Under the pieces are notes generated by a model. That model did not search any database, was not told where the DNA came from, and saw nothing but the letters and a program-made list of their open reading frames with translations. The position numbers were made by a program, and so were the translations under genes. A stretch of 64,000 nt of DNA, taken from JAOPZW01 sp963851295 (GTDB lineage: Bacteria > Actinomycetota > Thermoleophilia > Solirubrobacterales > Solirubrobacteraceae). The stretch covers positions 418,506 through 482,505 of the forward strand of contig CAWKOS010000009.1 in assembly GCA_963851295.1 (NCBI GenBank), given 5' to 3'. The first letter of the stretch is position 1; the number at the start of each line of letters is the position of its first letter. Below are positions 1 through 8,995 of the stretch, one piece after another.

Positions 1-886
1 CCGCGAGGTTCAGGACGTCCGCCATCCCGCGCCCCACGTAGGCCTCGGCGAGCTCACCGATCGGCGCCGGCGAGCCGGCGAACGCCTTCACCCCCGCGGG
101 GTCGGTGCCGAAGCCCCACGTCTGCACGACCACGCACAGGACATAGAAGACGCCACCGAAGGCGATGGCGGCGGCCATCGAGCGCGGGATCATCCGGCGC
201 GGATCCGTCGACTCCTCTCCCAGCGAGCCCGCCGACTCGAAGCCGGCATACGAGAGGAAGCCGAAGACCGAGGCCAGCGCGATCGTCGAGAGCGTCGTGC
301 CCGGCGGTGGCGAGAAGACCTCGAGCGTCACCCCCCGGCCCTCGGGCGCGCCGCCGAAGACGAGCTTGGCGACGATGATCGCCATCAGCACGAGGATCAC
401 CGTCACCGAGACGACCTCGAAGAGCAGCAGCGTGCGCGCGGCGGTGAGGATCTCGCGCGAGGCGATGAGCCACACGAGCGCCCAGCCCACCAGTGCGAGC
501 GGCAGCCACGCGGCGTCGTGGGCGATGCCGGTCGAGCGCAGGAAGGCCTGGCCGAAGATCGCGATCGCCGAGATCGAGACGACCGGGAAGATCAGGTAGG
601 TCCCGAGCAGCGCCCAGCCGGCGACGAAGCCCGCCCGCGGGCCGAGGGCGCCGCCCACGAACGCGTAGACCGAGCCGGCGCTCGAGAACTCCGCCGAGAG
701 GCGCGCGAAGCCGTAGGCGACGAGGCCGACGCCGACCGCGGCCACGACGTAGGCCAGCGAGGCCGCGCGCCCGAGCAGGGCCGCCGCCGCGACGCCGGTG
801 ATCGACACCGCGAGCGTCGGCGCCATCACGCCGATCGAGACCGAGAGCGTCGCCACCTGGCCCAGCTCGCGGCGCAGCCGTCCCAT
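1..886 (-). CDS. APC-superfamily amino acid permease, N-terminal part (cut by window edge)
   Basis: Reading the minus strand from an ATG at 886 gives about 295 codons with no stop before the window edge, so the C-terminus is missing. The translation is rich in hydrophobic helices (about residues 15-38, 45-65, 80-115, 125-150, 155-180, 205-225, 240-262). It has the APC-type layout of small residues around the first unwound helix (SVSIGVMAPTLAVSITG) and a later GFESAGSLGEE segment, the usual family signature near helix 6. APC permeases import amino acids or amines by proton or substrate antiport; the substrate cannot be read here. It is divergent from the SDR gene. A TAGGGT -10 box for this strand lies at 945-940. 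Confidence 0.8.
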   Translation of the reverse strand, partial: MGRLRRELGQVATLSVSIGVMAPTLAVSITGVAAAALLGRAASLAYVVAAVGVGLVAYGFARLSAEFSSAGSVYAFVGGALGPRAGFVAGWALLGTYLIFPVVSISAIAIFGQAFLRSTGIAHDAAWLPLALVGWALVWLIASREILTAARTLLLFEVVSVTVILVLMAIIVAKLVFGGAPEGRGVTLEVFSPPPGTTLSTIALASVFGFLSYAGFESAGSLGEESTDPRRMIPRSMAAAIAFGGVFYVLCVVVQTWGFGTDPAGVKAFAGSPAPIGELAEAYVGRGMADVLNLA

Positions 887-951
887 CCGAGAGGAGGGCG
901 CCGTGGCGGCTCCGGGTCGGGCGAGGACGCTGATGGGCGACCCTACCGCGT

Positions 952-957
952 TACGGT
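952..957 (+). promoter_or_regulatory. -10 box TACGGT of a likely leaderless promoter for the SDR gene
   Basis: TACGGT fits the actinobacterial TANNNT -10 pattern and ends 7 nt before the ATG at 965, so transcription would start at or next to the start codon. No ribosome binding site is visible. The -35 region is weak. Confidence 0.45.
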
Positions 958-964
958 TGCCGCG

Positions 965-1702
965 ATGGAGGGCCTGGAGGGCAAGCGAGCCTTGGTCACC
1001 GGCGCCGCGCGCGGCATCGGCCGGGCCACCGCCGAGCGCCTCGTGCGCGAGGGCGCGCGCGTCGCGCTCGTCGACGCCGACCCGGTCGAGGGCGCCGGCG
1101 ACGGGACGCTCGCCCTGCGCGCCGACGTGCGCGACGAGGACGCCCTGGCCACGGCCTTCGAGCGCGCGAGCGCCGCCTGGGGCGGCCTCGACGTCGTCGT
1201 CGCCAACGCCGCGATCCAGCTCACCGACGCCGACGACCGCGCCGACCGCCTGGATCGCAACGTCTGGCAGCAGACGCTGGACGTCAACCTCACAGGTGCC
1301 TTCCTCACGGCCAAGCACGGGGCGGGCGCGCTGCTGCACAGCGGCGGCGGCGCCATCGTCTGCATCGGGTCGGTCGCCGGCAGCTTCGGCATCGCCCGCG
1401 GCCTGCAGGCCTACGCCGCCAGCAAGGCGGGCATGGTCGGCCTCGTGCGCACCATGGCCGCCGACTACGCGGCCGACGCCATCCGCGTCAACGGCGTCCT
1501 GCCCGGGATCACCGAGACGCCCATGAACCGCTGGTGGATGGACGACCCGGAGATCCGCGCGCGGGTCGTCGCGCCGATCCCGCTCGGGCGCCCGGCGCGC
1601 GCCGAGGAGGTCGCCGCCGTGGCCGCCTTCCTGGCCTCCGACGACGCCTCCTACGTCACCGGCGCGCTGTGGACCGTCGACGGCGGGCTGACCGCGGCAT
1701 GA
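965..1702 (+). CDS. Short-chain dehydrogenase/reductase (SDR), 245 aa
   Basis: This is a classical SDR oxidoreductase using NAD(P). The Rossmann motif TGAARGIG is at residues 12-19, NAA at about 81-83, Ser136 and the catalytic Tyr150-x3-Lys154 (YAASK) follow, and the C-terminus ends in the usual YVTGALWTVDGG. The length is normal for the family. I chose the ATG at 965 because the Rossmann strand starts immediately after it; the longer upstream frame is not protein-like. The gene overlaps the next regulator by ATGA (1699-1702), so the two are translated together. The substrate is unknown. Confidence 0.85.
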   Translation: MEGLEGKRALVTGAARGIGRATAERLVREGARVALVDADPVEGAGDGTLALRADVRDEDALATAFERASAAWGGLDVVVANAAIQLTDADDRADRLDRNVWQQTLDVNLTGAFLTAKHGAGALLHSGGGAIVCIGSVAGSFGIARGLQAYAASKAGMVGLVRTMAADYAADAIRVNGVLPGITETPMNRWWMDDPEIRARVVAPIPLGRPARAEEVAAVAAFLASDDASYVTGALWTVDGGLTAA

Positions 1703-3876
1703 CCGTCATCGCCCGGACCAAGCTCGAGATCCCGCCGCGCCGCGAGGGCCTGATCCCGCGCGGCGCGCTCGTCTCGCTGCTGGCGGGCGCCGAGCACACG
1801 CGGCTGACGATGCTCTCCGCCCCCGCCGGGTCGGGCAAGACGACGCTGCTGCAGCAGTGGCATCTCGCCGCCGCCGACCAGCCCTTCGCGTGGCTGTCGC
1901 TCGAGCCCGGCGACGACGACCCCGTGCGCTTCTGGACCTGCGTGATCGAGGCGCTGCGGACGGTGGCGCCGGGCGTCGGGGCCCGCGCCGAGGGCGCGCT
2001 GCACTCGCCGGGCGCGAGCCTCGACGAGGTCGTCGTCCCGCTGCTCGTCAACGACCTCATCGAGCTGCCGGGGCGCGTGGTCCTCGTCCTCGACGACCTC
2101 CACGCCGTGAGCGACGACGAGATCCACCGCTCGCTCGTCGCCTTCGTCGAGCGCCTGCCGGCGACCGTCCACCTGGCCGTGGCCACGCGCAGCGACCCGC
2201 CGTGGCCGATGCTGCCGCGCCTGCGCGCCCGCGACCAGCTCGTCGAGCTGCGCGCCGGGCAGCTGCGCTTCAGCGAGGCCGAGGCGGCCTCCTACCTGGC
2301 GGCCATCGGCCTCGAGCTCTCGGCCGATCGCGTCGCCGAGATCCAGCAGCGCACCGAGGGGTGGGCGGCGGGGCTGCAGCTCGCGGGGCTCTCGCTGCGC
2401 AGCGACCCGGCGGGCGAGGACGCCGTCGGCGCGCTCGCAGGCGACAGCCCGCAGATCGGCGACTACCTCGCCGTCGAGGTCCTCGACCGCGTCGCGCCCG
2501 CCGAGCGCGCCTTCCTGCTGCGTACCTCGATCCTCGAGCGCATGTGCGGCCCGCTGTGCGACGCCGTCCTCGAGCGGGAGGGGTCAGCCGTGCGCCTGGA
2601 GGAGCTCGACCGCCGCAACCTGTTCGTCGTCGCGCTCGACCGCCGCCGGCGCTGGTACCGCTACCACCACCTGTTCTCCGACCTCCTGCGCGCCCGCCTG
2701 GAGACCGAGGAGCCCGGCGCGGCAGCCGCGCTGCACGGCCGCGCCGCCGCGTGGCTGGCGACCGAGGGCGAGGTCGCCGACGCGATCGGCCACGCCATCG
2801 CCGCGGGCGACCGCGACACCACGGCGCGGCTCGCGGCCGCCCACTGGCTGACCTTCTTCAACCAGGGCTGGCTCATGACGGTCCGCCGCTGGCTGGACAC
2901 GCTGCCGGCCGATCGCGTCGCCGCCGAGCCGCAGCTCTGGCTGGCGCGCGCCTGGACCTCGATGGACCTCGGCGAGCTCGACGAGGTCGCGGCGTGGCTC
3001 GAGCGCGCGCCGGCCGGCGACGAGTGGGTCGGCGTCCTGCGCGCGCTGCGGCTCTTCAAGCTCGGCGACGTGGGCGGCGCCGCGCGCGCCGTCGGCGCCG
3101 CGACGGCCACCGACGGCGAGGCGGGGTCGTTCTGGCGCACGGTGGCCGCGGTGGTGACGGGCGTGCCGGCCTACTGGCGCGGGCGCTACGCCGAGGCGCG
3201 CCCGGCCCTGCGCGAGGCGCAGCGGATCGCGGAGGGCGCCGGCAACGCGCTGGCACACCAGTACGTCCTCGGCTACCTGGCCCTCGACGCCGTGGAGCAC
3301 GACGGGCCGCACGCCGCGCGCGAGCTGCTGCCCGGACCCGCCGCCGAGCCGCGGGTCGGCGAGCACTTCACGGCGATGGTCGGCCACCTGGCCCTCGGAC
3401 GCGCCGCCGAGCTCGACGGCCGCCTCGCGGAGGCCGAGCGCGAGCTCGCGCGCGCGGTCGAGCTCTCGCGCCGCGGCGCGGGCACGCTCGAGCGCGCCGC
3501 GGCGGCGCTGGCGCACGCCCGCGTGCTCGGCGCCCTCGGCCAGCGCGAGAGCGCGCGCACGCGGCTGGCCCACGCCGAGGAGCTGCTCGCGACGTGCGCG
3601 GATGCCGGCATCCTCACGCGCGCGCTCGCCCAGGCCGAGCACGCGCCTGGGCTCAGCGCGCCGCGCGGCCCCGCGGCGACCGGGGAGGACCTCAGCGACC
3701 GCGAGCTCGGCGTCCTGCGCATGCTGCATTCCGAGCTGTCGCTGCGCGAGATCGGGGCCGAGCTCTACCTGTCGCTCAACACGATCAAGACGCACACGCG
3801 CAACATCTACTCCAAGCTCGGCGCCAGCGGCCGCGACGACGCGGTCGCCCGCGCGCGCGAGCTGGGCCTGCTGTAG
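1699..3876 (+). CDS. MalT-like LuxR-family ATP-dependent transcriptional regulator, 725 aa
   Basis: The protein has an N-terminal STAND-type NTPase with Walker A APAGSGKTTLLQQW (about residues 41-54) and Walker B VVLVLDDLHA (about 131). A long helical TPR-like sensor region follows. The last 62 residues are a LuxR HTH (LSDRELGVLRML, then SLNTIKTHTRNIYSKL). MalT-type regulators bind an inducer and ATP, oligomerise and activate transcription. The start overlaps the SDR stop (ATGA), which suggests a two-gene unit controlling, or controlled with, the SDR. Its stop codon (3874-3876) directly abuts the stop of the convergent dipZ, with no bases between. Confidence 0.88.
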   Translation: MTVIARTKLEIPPRREGLIPRGALVSLLAGAEHTRLTMLSAPAGSGKTTLLQQWHLAAADQPFAWLSLEPGDDDPVRFWTCVIEALRTVAPGVGARAEGALHSPGASLDEVVVPLLVNDLIELPGRVVLVLDDLHAVSDDEIHRSLVAFVERLPATVHLAVATRSDPPWPMLPRLRARDQLVELRAGQLRFSEAEAASYLAAIGLELSADRVAEIQQRTEGWAAGLQLAGLSLRSDPAGEDAVGALAGDSPQIGDYLAVEVLDRVAPAERAFLLRTSILERMCGPLCDAVLEREGSAVRLEELDRRNLFVVALDRRRRWYRYHHLFSDLLRARLETEEPGAAAALHGRAAAWLATEGEVADAIGHAIAAGDRDTTARLAAAHWLTFFNQGWLMTVRRWLDTLPADRVAAEPQLWLARAWTSMDLGELDEVAAWLERAPAGDEWVGVLRALRLFKLGDVGGAARAVGAATATDGEAGSFWRTVAAVVTGVPAYWRGRYAEARPALREAQRIAEGAGNALAHQYVLGYLALDAVEHDGPHAARELLPGPAAEPRVGEHFTAMVGHLALGRAAELDGRLAEAERELARAVELSRRGAGTLERAAAALAHARVLGALGQRESARTRLAHAEELLATCADAGILTRALAQAEHAPGLSAPRGPAATGEDLSDRELGVLRMLHSELSLREIGAELYLSLNTIKTHTRNIYSKLGASGRDDAVARARELGLL

Positions 3877-5604
3877 CTACCCGAAGGTGAACGCGAACGC
3901 CTGGACTCCCGGGGAGACCTGGAGGGTCAGCGCGTGGTGCTCGTCGGAGGGCGCGGAGACGAGGTGGTAGAGGCGCTGGCGGTCCACGCGCACCGCGCCG
4001 CCGTGGACGTCGGCGCCCGCGCGCGAGGGCGAGATGCGCCGGCCGTCGAGCAGCACCCGGACCGTGCCGGCGCCGTGGGCCGGCGGGCTGAGCACCAGGT
4101 AGGCGTCCTTGCCCACGATCGAGGCGCGGAGCTCGGCCCCCGGGCCGGCCGTGCCCGCCTCCTTGCTCTCGGTCCACGTCCCCGAGAGCGCGAAGTGGCT
4201 CGTCGGCAGGCTCTTCGGCGCTGAGTAGCTGTGCGTCCCGGCCAGCGGCGGCGGATCGAAGCGCTCGGCGCGCGCCAGGCCGACGTAGGTCTCCGGCGTC
4301 TCCTGGGCGCTCGGCGAGACCGTGCCCTCCGGCGTCGCCATGGCGCCCGGGTTGGCGTGCCCGGCCTCCTTCAGCAGCGCGCGGATCGACGACTCGGTGC
4401 TGTCGTACTCGCCCTCTCCGAAGTGCGCCTCGCGGACCTGGCCCTGCGCGTCGATGAGGTACTCGGCCGGCCAGTACTCGTTGCCCCAGGCGTTCCACGT
4501 GGCCAGGTCGTTGTCCTGCGCGACCGCGTAGTGGATCCCCTCGCGCTCGATCGCCGCCTGGACGTTGCCGGCGTCCTTCTCGAACGGGAACTCTGGCGAG
4601 TGGACGCCGACGATGACGAGGCCGTCGTCGCGGTAGCGCGCGTCCCACGCGTTCAGGTAGGGCAGCGTGCGCAGGCAGTTGATGCAGGTGTAGGTCCAGA
4701 AGTCGACGAGGACGACCTTGCCGCGCAGGGCCGCGAGGCTCAGCGGGCGCCCGCCGGGCGTGTTGAACCAGCGCTGGTTGCCGGTGAAGTCCGGGGCCGG
4801 GCCCAGCTTCGGCAGCCCCGCCGCCTCGACGCCCTGGCGTCCGGTGCTGGCGACCGCGAAGGGCGACCGCCCGCGCAGGTGGTCGAGGCGGCTGGCGACC
4901 GCGTGCGAGGTCTCCAGGCCATGGGTCGGGTTGACGAGCCCCGCCGGCAGGTGATCGGCGATCGTCGACTGGAAGCGCACGTCGAGGTTGGCCGCCATCG
5001 CGACGCCGGTGGCGATGAGCACCGCCGCCAGCGCGCGCTGGAGGCCCGGGCCGCGGCCGGCCGAGCGCAGCCGCCCGGCCAGCGCGCGCCCGCCGAGCGC
5101 GAGCGCCAGCAGCACGACGGCCGAGCCGAGTGCGAACGCGATGCCCACCGGGAGCGTGCGCGAGGAGGCGGCCCCGACCGCGATCACGGCGGCGAGGATC
5201 GGCCCCGCGCACGGGGCGTAGACGAAGCCCAGGGCCGCGCCGACGAGCAGGCCAGAGGCGAAGCCGTCGCCGATCCCGCGCGGGCCGAAGCGCGCCAGGC
5301 GCGCCAGCGGCGCCTCCACGCGCGCTGCCAGCGACGGCACGGCGAGCGCGATCCCGAAGCCGATGAGGACGACCACGGCGATCGTCCGCGTCACGCCCGG
5401 TCCGAGGCCGACGCCGTCGATGACGCTCGCCAGCCCGACGATCGTGACCGTGAAGGTGGCGGCGAGGCCGAGGGCGATGCCGACTGGGCGCCGGCGCCCG
5501 CCGGTCGCCCCGGAGGCCAGCAGCGCGGGCAGGACGGGCAGCACGCACGGGCTCAGGGCGGTGCCGGCGCCGGCCACGAAGGCGAAGAGGACGAGCAGCG
5601 TCAT
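3877..5604 (-). CDS. dipZ: DipZ-like protein: CcdA membrane domain fused to a TlpA/thioredoxin-like domain, 575 aa
   Basis: The first ~200 residues are a CcdA/DsbD-type membrane domain with the paired cysteines Cys20 (LSPC) and Cys132 (APCAGP) that carry electrons across the membrane. After a linker, a redoxin domain carries the CINC active site at about 307-310. A C-terminal beta-rich region of about 150 residues follows, as in mycobacterial DipZ. The role is to move reducing power from cytoplasmic thioredoxin to extracytoplasmic thiols. A GGAG lies 12 nt before the ATG. The gene is divergent from an ECF sigma/zinc anti-sigma pair, which fits thiol-stress control, though that link is inference. 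Confidence 0.88.
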   Translation of the reverse strand: MTLLVLFAFVAGAGTALSPCVLPVLPALLASGATGGRRRPVGIALGLAATFTVTIVGLASVIDGVGLGPGVTRTIAVVVLIGFGIALAVPSLAARVEAPLARLARFGPRGIGDGFASGLLVGAALGFVYAPCAGPILAAVIAVGAASSRTLPVGIAFALGSAVVLLALALGGRALAGRLRSAGRGPGLQRALAAVLIATGVAMAANLDVRFQSTIADHLPAGLVNPTHGLETSHAVASRLDHLRGRSPFAVASTGRQGVEAAGLPKLGPAPDFTGNQRWFNTPGGRPLSLAALRGKVVLVDFWTYTCINCLRTLPYLNAWDARYRDDGLVIVGVHSPEFPFEKDAGNVQAAIEREGIHYAVAQDNDLATWNAWGNEYWPAEYLIDAQGQVREAHFGEGEYDSTESSIRALLKEAGHANPGAMATPEGTVSPSAQETPETYVGLARAERFDPPPLAGTHSYSAPKSLPTSHFALSGTWTESKEAGTAGPGAELRASIVGKDAYLVLSPPAHGAGTVRVLLDGRRISPSRAGADVHGGAVRVDRQRLYHLVSAPSDEHHALTLQVSPGVQAFAFTFG

Positions 5605-5630
5605 CTCAGGGGGAGTCTCCTTGTCGGGCC

Positions 5631-5658
5631 GGAACGTTGCGTCACCCGGGTGAACGTC
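5631..5658 (+). promoter_or_regulatory. Candidate ECF promoter/operator between dipZ and the sigma factor
   Basis: The divergent intergenic region holds GGAAC (5631-5635) and CGTC (5655-5658), which resemble ECF -35/-10 elements, though the 19-bp gap is longer than the usual 16-17. They surround a perfect 12-bp palindrome, TCACCCGGGTGA (5642-5653). It could be an autoregulatory sigma site, or an operator for another protein. Confidence 0.35.
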
Positions 5659-5704
5659 GCAAGGGGTGATGACCGCTCACCCCCGCGCGCCGGAGGGTCG
5701 CCCC

Positions 5705-6382
5705 ATGCCCGAGATCGCAGTCCCGCCCCATGTTTCGCCCAGGGCGGACGACCAGCAGCTCCTCGATGCGCTGCGCAACGGCGACGAGCAGGCCTACGTC
5801 GCGCTCGTGCGCCGCTACGGCGGCCTGATGCACCGCGTCGCGCTCGGCTACGTGCGCACGCCGTCCGTGGCCGAGGAGGTCGTGCAGGAGACGTGGTGCG
5901 CCGTGCTCACCGGCCTGGAGCGCTTCGAGGGCCGCGCCCAGCTCAAGACCTGGCTCTTCCGGATCCTCACCAACCGCGCCAAGACGCGTGGGATGCGCGA
6001 GGCGCGCACGATCCCGTTCTCGTGCGTGGGCGGCGACGACGACGGCGAGGGCCCGTCGGTCGATCCCGACCGCTTCCTATCCGCCGACCATCCCCGCTAT
6101 CCGGGCGGCTGGGCGGCGCCGCCGGCCTCGTGGAGCGCGGTGCCCGACGAGCGGCTGCTGGCCCGCGAGGTCCGCGAGCGCATCCGCCGCGCCATCGACG
6201 AGCTCCCCGAGCGCCAGCAGGCCGTGATCGTCATGCGCGACGTCGAGGGCTGGCCGCCGGAGGAGGTGTGCGACGTGCTGGAGCTCAGCGAGGGCAACCA
6301 GCGCGTCCTGCTGCATCGCGCGCGCTCGCGCGTGCGCGCCGAGCTCGAGCGCTACTTCGCCGACGACGAGGTGGCGGCATGA
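5705..6382 (+). CDS. ECF-family RNA polymerase sigma factor, 225 aa
   Basis: Region 2 (about residues 20-85, with the QETW and TWLFRILTNRAK segments) and region 4 (about 155-215, LPERQQAVIVMRDVEGWPPEEVCDVLELSEGNQRVLLHRAR) are both clear. An acidic linker of about 50 residues separates them. I chose ATG 5705 because GGAGGG sits at 5692-5697, 7 nt upstream; a further in-frame ATG exists at 5666. The stop overlaps the anti-sigma gene (ATGA), so the pair is co-translated. It likely directs RNA polymerase to stress promoters, perhaps including divergent dipZ. Confidence 0.9.
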   Translation: MPEIAVPPHVSPRADDQQLLDALRNGDEQAYVALVRRYGGLMHRVALGYVRTPSVAEEVVQETWCAVLTGLERFEGRAQLKTWLFRILTNRAKTRGMREARTIPFSCVGGDDDGEGPSVDPDRFLSADHPRYPGGWAAPPASWSAVPDERLLAREVRERIRRAIDELPERQQAVIVMRDVEGWPPEEVCDVLELSEGNQRVLLHRARSRVRAELERYFADDEVAA

Positions 6383-6645
6383 CCGAGACGCCGCACATGA
6401 GCTGCCAGGAGCTGGTGGAGCTCGTCACCGCCTACCTGGAGGGCGCGCTGGCGCCCGAGGACCGCGAGCGCTTCGACGCGCACCTGCACCTGTGCCCGCC
6501 GTGCGTGGAGTACCTCGCGCAGTTCGAACGCACGGTCCAGGCGGTCGGGCTGGCCTCCGGCGAGCTCGAGCGCACGCCCGCCATGGCGGGGCTGCTGCAC
6601 GCCTTCCGCGATTGGCGGCGCGGCCTGGACGCCGTCGGCGGTTGA
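6379..6645 (+). CDS. Zinc-finger (ZAS/HC2) anti-sigma factor, 88 aa
   Basis: This small cytoplasmic protein carries the ZAS motif His35-x3-Cys39-x2-Cys42, with a further Cys9 as likely fourth ligand. Such proteins hold an ECF sigma inactive, and in the RsrA type release it when the zinc-bound cysteines are oxidised. No membrane segment is present. It overlaps the sigma gene by 4 nt. The nearby thiol-redox gene dipZ makes redox sensing plausible. Confidence 0.88.
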   Translation: MTETPHMSCQELVELVTAYLEGALAPEDRERFDAHLHLCPPCVEYLAQFERTVQAVGLASGELERTPAMAGLLHAFRDWRRGLDAVGG

Positions 6646-6678
6646 GGGCTAGGCTCCCGCGCGAGGTCCGCGCGGGTC

Positions 6679-8052
6679 ATGTCCGAGCAGCTCGTCAAGG
6701 CCTCGGCGACCTGGATGGCGCAGGCGGTCCGCCACCGCGAGGTGAGCGCCGTGGAGCTCGTCGAGGCCCACACCGACCGGATCGCCGAGCGCGACCCGCA
6801 GATCAACGCGCTCGTCCTCCCGCGCCTGAAGGAGGCGCGCGCCGAGGCGCACGAGGCCGACGCGGCGCTCGCGCGCGGCGATCACCTCGGCCCGCTGCAC
6901 GGCGTGCCCTTCACGGTCAAGGAGGTCATCGCCGTCGCCGGGATGCCGGCGACCAACGGCTCGCGGCTCCTCGCCGACCACGTCTCCGAGGCCGACGCCG
7001 TCCCGGTCCGGCGGCTGCGCGACGCCGGCGCGATCCTCCTGGGCAAGACCAACGTCCCGGAGTTCTGCTCGCACTGGGACACCTACAACGAGCTCTACGG
7101 AGCGACCGCCAACCCGCACGACACCACGCGCAGCGCGGGCGGCTCGTCGGGCGGCGAGGCCGCGGCCATCGCGAGCGCGATGTCGCCGCTGGGCCTCGGC
7201 TCGGACTTCGGCGGCTCGATCCGCGCGCCGTGCCACTTCTGCGGGATCTTCGGCCTGCGCCCGGGGCGCGACACCGTGCCCTGGGCCGACCATCACCCGA
7301 TGTCCAACGGGCCTGCCCCGCAGCTCATGGCCACCGTCGGGCCGATGGCGCGCTGCGTCGACGACCTCGAGCTGGCGCTGGCGGTGCTCGCCCCGCTCGA
7401 GCCCGCGGTCTCCGCGCCGATGGGCGTGGCCGTCTTCGAGGACGACGACCTGCAGCCCGTGAGCGGCGCGTGCCGCGAGGCGGTGCGCCGCGCGGCCGCC
7501 GCGCTGGGCGACGCCGGCCACGACGTCGTCGAGGCGCGCCCGCCCGGCCAGGCGCTCGCCCGCGCCGCCTTCGACCTCGCGATCGTCACCGAGATGGCCG
7601 CCGGGATGGTGCCCGCCGTCGCCGGGCGCGAGGATCAGCTCTCACCGCCGATGCGCGAGATGGCCGAGGCGGCGCGCCACTTCGAGCCCTCGCTCGTGCC
7701 CTACCTGGAGGCCTTCTCGCGGCTGAAGGCAATCGAGGTCGAGGCCGACGAGTGGCTCGCGCGCCACGGCGCCGCGCTCTCCCCTGTGGCGCCCGACGTC
7801 GCCCCGCCGCTGCGGGGGAGCTTCGGCCCCATCGACGGCGAGCCGGTCCGCCCCGGGGGCAAGCTCACGCTCGCCAGCTACCCCAGCGCGCTGGGCCTCC
7901 CGGCGGTCGTCGTGCCCGTGATGCGCACCGAGGCCGGCCTGCCCGTGGGCGTCCAGCTCTTCGGCCGCCGCGGCCACGAGCGCGCCCTCCTGGCGCTCGC
8001 GCGCGAGCTCGAGGGCGTCCTCGGCGGGTGGCTGGACCCCGACGACGCCTGA
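6679..8052 (+). CDS. Amidase-signature family hydrolase, 457 aa
   Basis: The amidase signature is complete: Lys81 (TVKE), cis-Ser156 in GGSSGG, and nucleophile Ser180 in GSDFGGSIR. The usual proline-alanine after the nucleophile loop is Ala-Pro-Cys here. The length matches GatA/amidase proteins. No GatB or GatC is adjacent, so it is likely a free amidase rather than the tRNA-dependent amidotransferase. A TAGGCT -10 box lies at 6650-6655, giving a short leader. The following dioxygenase gene starts 49 nt downstream and may be co-transcribed. The substrate is unknown. Confidence 0.87.
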   Translation: MSEQLVKASATWMAQAVRHREVSAVELVEAHTDRIAERDPQINALVLPRLKEARAEAHEADAALARGDHLGPLHGVPFTVKEVIAVAGMPATNGSRLLADHVSEADAVPVRRLRDAGAILLGKTNVPEFCSHWDTYNELYGATANPHDTTRSAGGSSGGEAAAIASAMSPLGLGSDFGGSIRAPCHFCGIFGLRPGRDTVPWADHHPMSNGPAPQLMATVGPMARCVDDLELALAVLAPLEPAVSAPMGVAVFEDDDLQPVSGACREAVRRAAAALGDAGHDVVEARPPGQALARAAFDLAIVTEMAAGMVPAVAGREDQLSPPMREMAEAARHFEPSLVPYLEAFSRLKAIEVEADEWLARHGAALSPVAPDVAPPLRGSFGPIDGEPVRPGGKLTLASYPSALGLPAVVVPVMRTEAGLPVGVQLFGRRGHERALLALARELEGVLGGWLDPDDA

Positions 8053-8101
8053 CCGTGCAGTGGCACTTGACACGCCCGGCGGCTCGCGCGAAGGTCGAGT
8101 G

Positions 8102-8995
8102 GTGACCGAGCAACCCACCACGAGCGCGCCCGAGCGGCGCAACCTCGCCGACGCCGACCTCACCCGCGCCGTCGAAGCGAGCTTCGCCGAGACCCCCGAC
8201 CCCCGCCTGCGCGAGGTCCTGCAGGCGCTCGTGCGCCACCTACACGCCTTCGCCTCGGAGGTCGAGCTGACCGAGGAGGAGTGGTTCGGCGCGATCGAGT
8301 TCCTGACCAAGGCCGGCCACATCACCGACGACAAGCGCCAGGAGTTCATCCTCGCCTCCGACACCCTCGGGCTGTCGATGCTCGTGATCGGCATCAACCA
8401 CCGCCATCCCACCGGCGCGACCGAGTCGACCGTCTTCGGCCCCTTCTTCGTCGAGGGCTCGCCGGCCTTCGAGAACGGCGACGACCTCGCCAACGGCGCC
8501 CCGGGGACGCCGTGCTTCATGAGCGGGACCGTGCGATCGACCGACGGCGAGCCGATCCCCGGCGCGCTGCTCGACATCTGGCAGGCCGACGAGGACGGCC
8601 TCTACGACGTCCAGTACGCCGACCTCGACGAGGCCCGCGGCCGCGGCCACCTGCACTCCGACCACGAGGGCCGCTACTGGTTCTGGACCGTGCACCCGGA
8701 GGCCTATCCGATCCCGACCGACGGCCCGGTGGGCGAGATGCTCGCGGCCACCAACCGCCACCCGATGCGGCCGGCCCACGTGCACTTCAAGGTCACCGCG
8801 CCCGGCTATCAGACGCTCATCACGCACGTCTTCGACGAGAACGACGAGTACCTGGACACCGACGCCGTGTTCGGCGTGCGCAGCTCGCTGCTGACGAGCT
8901 TCCAGCGCCACGAGGCCGGGACCGCGCCCGACGGGCGCGAGCTCGACGGCCCCTACGCGACGGCGCAGTTCGACTTCGTGCTGGCCCCGAGCTGA
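8102..8995 (+). CDS. Intradiol ring-cleavage dioxygenase, hydroxyquinol 1,2-dioxygenase-like, 297 aa
   Basis: A dioxygenase N-terminal helical domain (about residues 25-100) precedes the catalytic domain with IWQADEDGLYDVQY, RYWFWTVHPEAYPIP and RPAHVHF. The tyrosines and the two histidines of HVH are the Fe(III) ligands of this family. The run of conserved blocks (GPFFVEG, NGAPGTPC, GRGHLHSD) is closest to hydroxyquinol 1,2-dioxygenases, which make maleylacetate. I prefer GTG 8102 (AAGG 7 nt upstream), with GTG 8099 as the alternative. It would feed the 3-oxoadipate genes downstream. Its end overlaps the convergent deacetylase by 43 bp. Confidence 0.85.
   Translation: MTEQPTTSAPERRNLADADLTRAVEASFAETPDPRLREVLQALVRHLHAFASEVELTEEEWFGAIEFLTKAGHITDDKRQEFILASDTLGLSMLVIGINHRHPTGATESTVFGPFFVEGSPAFENGDDLANGAPGTPCFMSGTVRSTDGEPIPGALLDIWQADEDGLYDVQYADLDEARGRGHLHSDHEGRYWFWTVHPEAYPIPTDGPVGEMLAATNRHPMRPAHVHFKVTAPGYQTLITHVFDENDEYLDTDAVFGVRSSLLTSFQRHEAGTAPDGRELDGPYATAQFDFVLAPS

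Noticed and set aside
6679..8052. GatA subunit of the Glu-tRNA(Gln) amidotransferase
   Set aside because: The active site fits the whole amidase family, but gatB and gatC are not adjacent and the neighbour is a dioxygenase gene.
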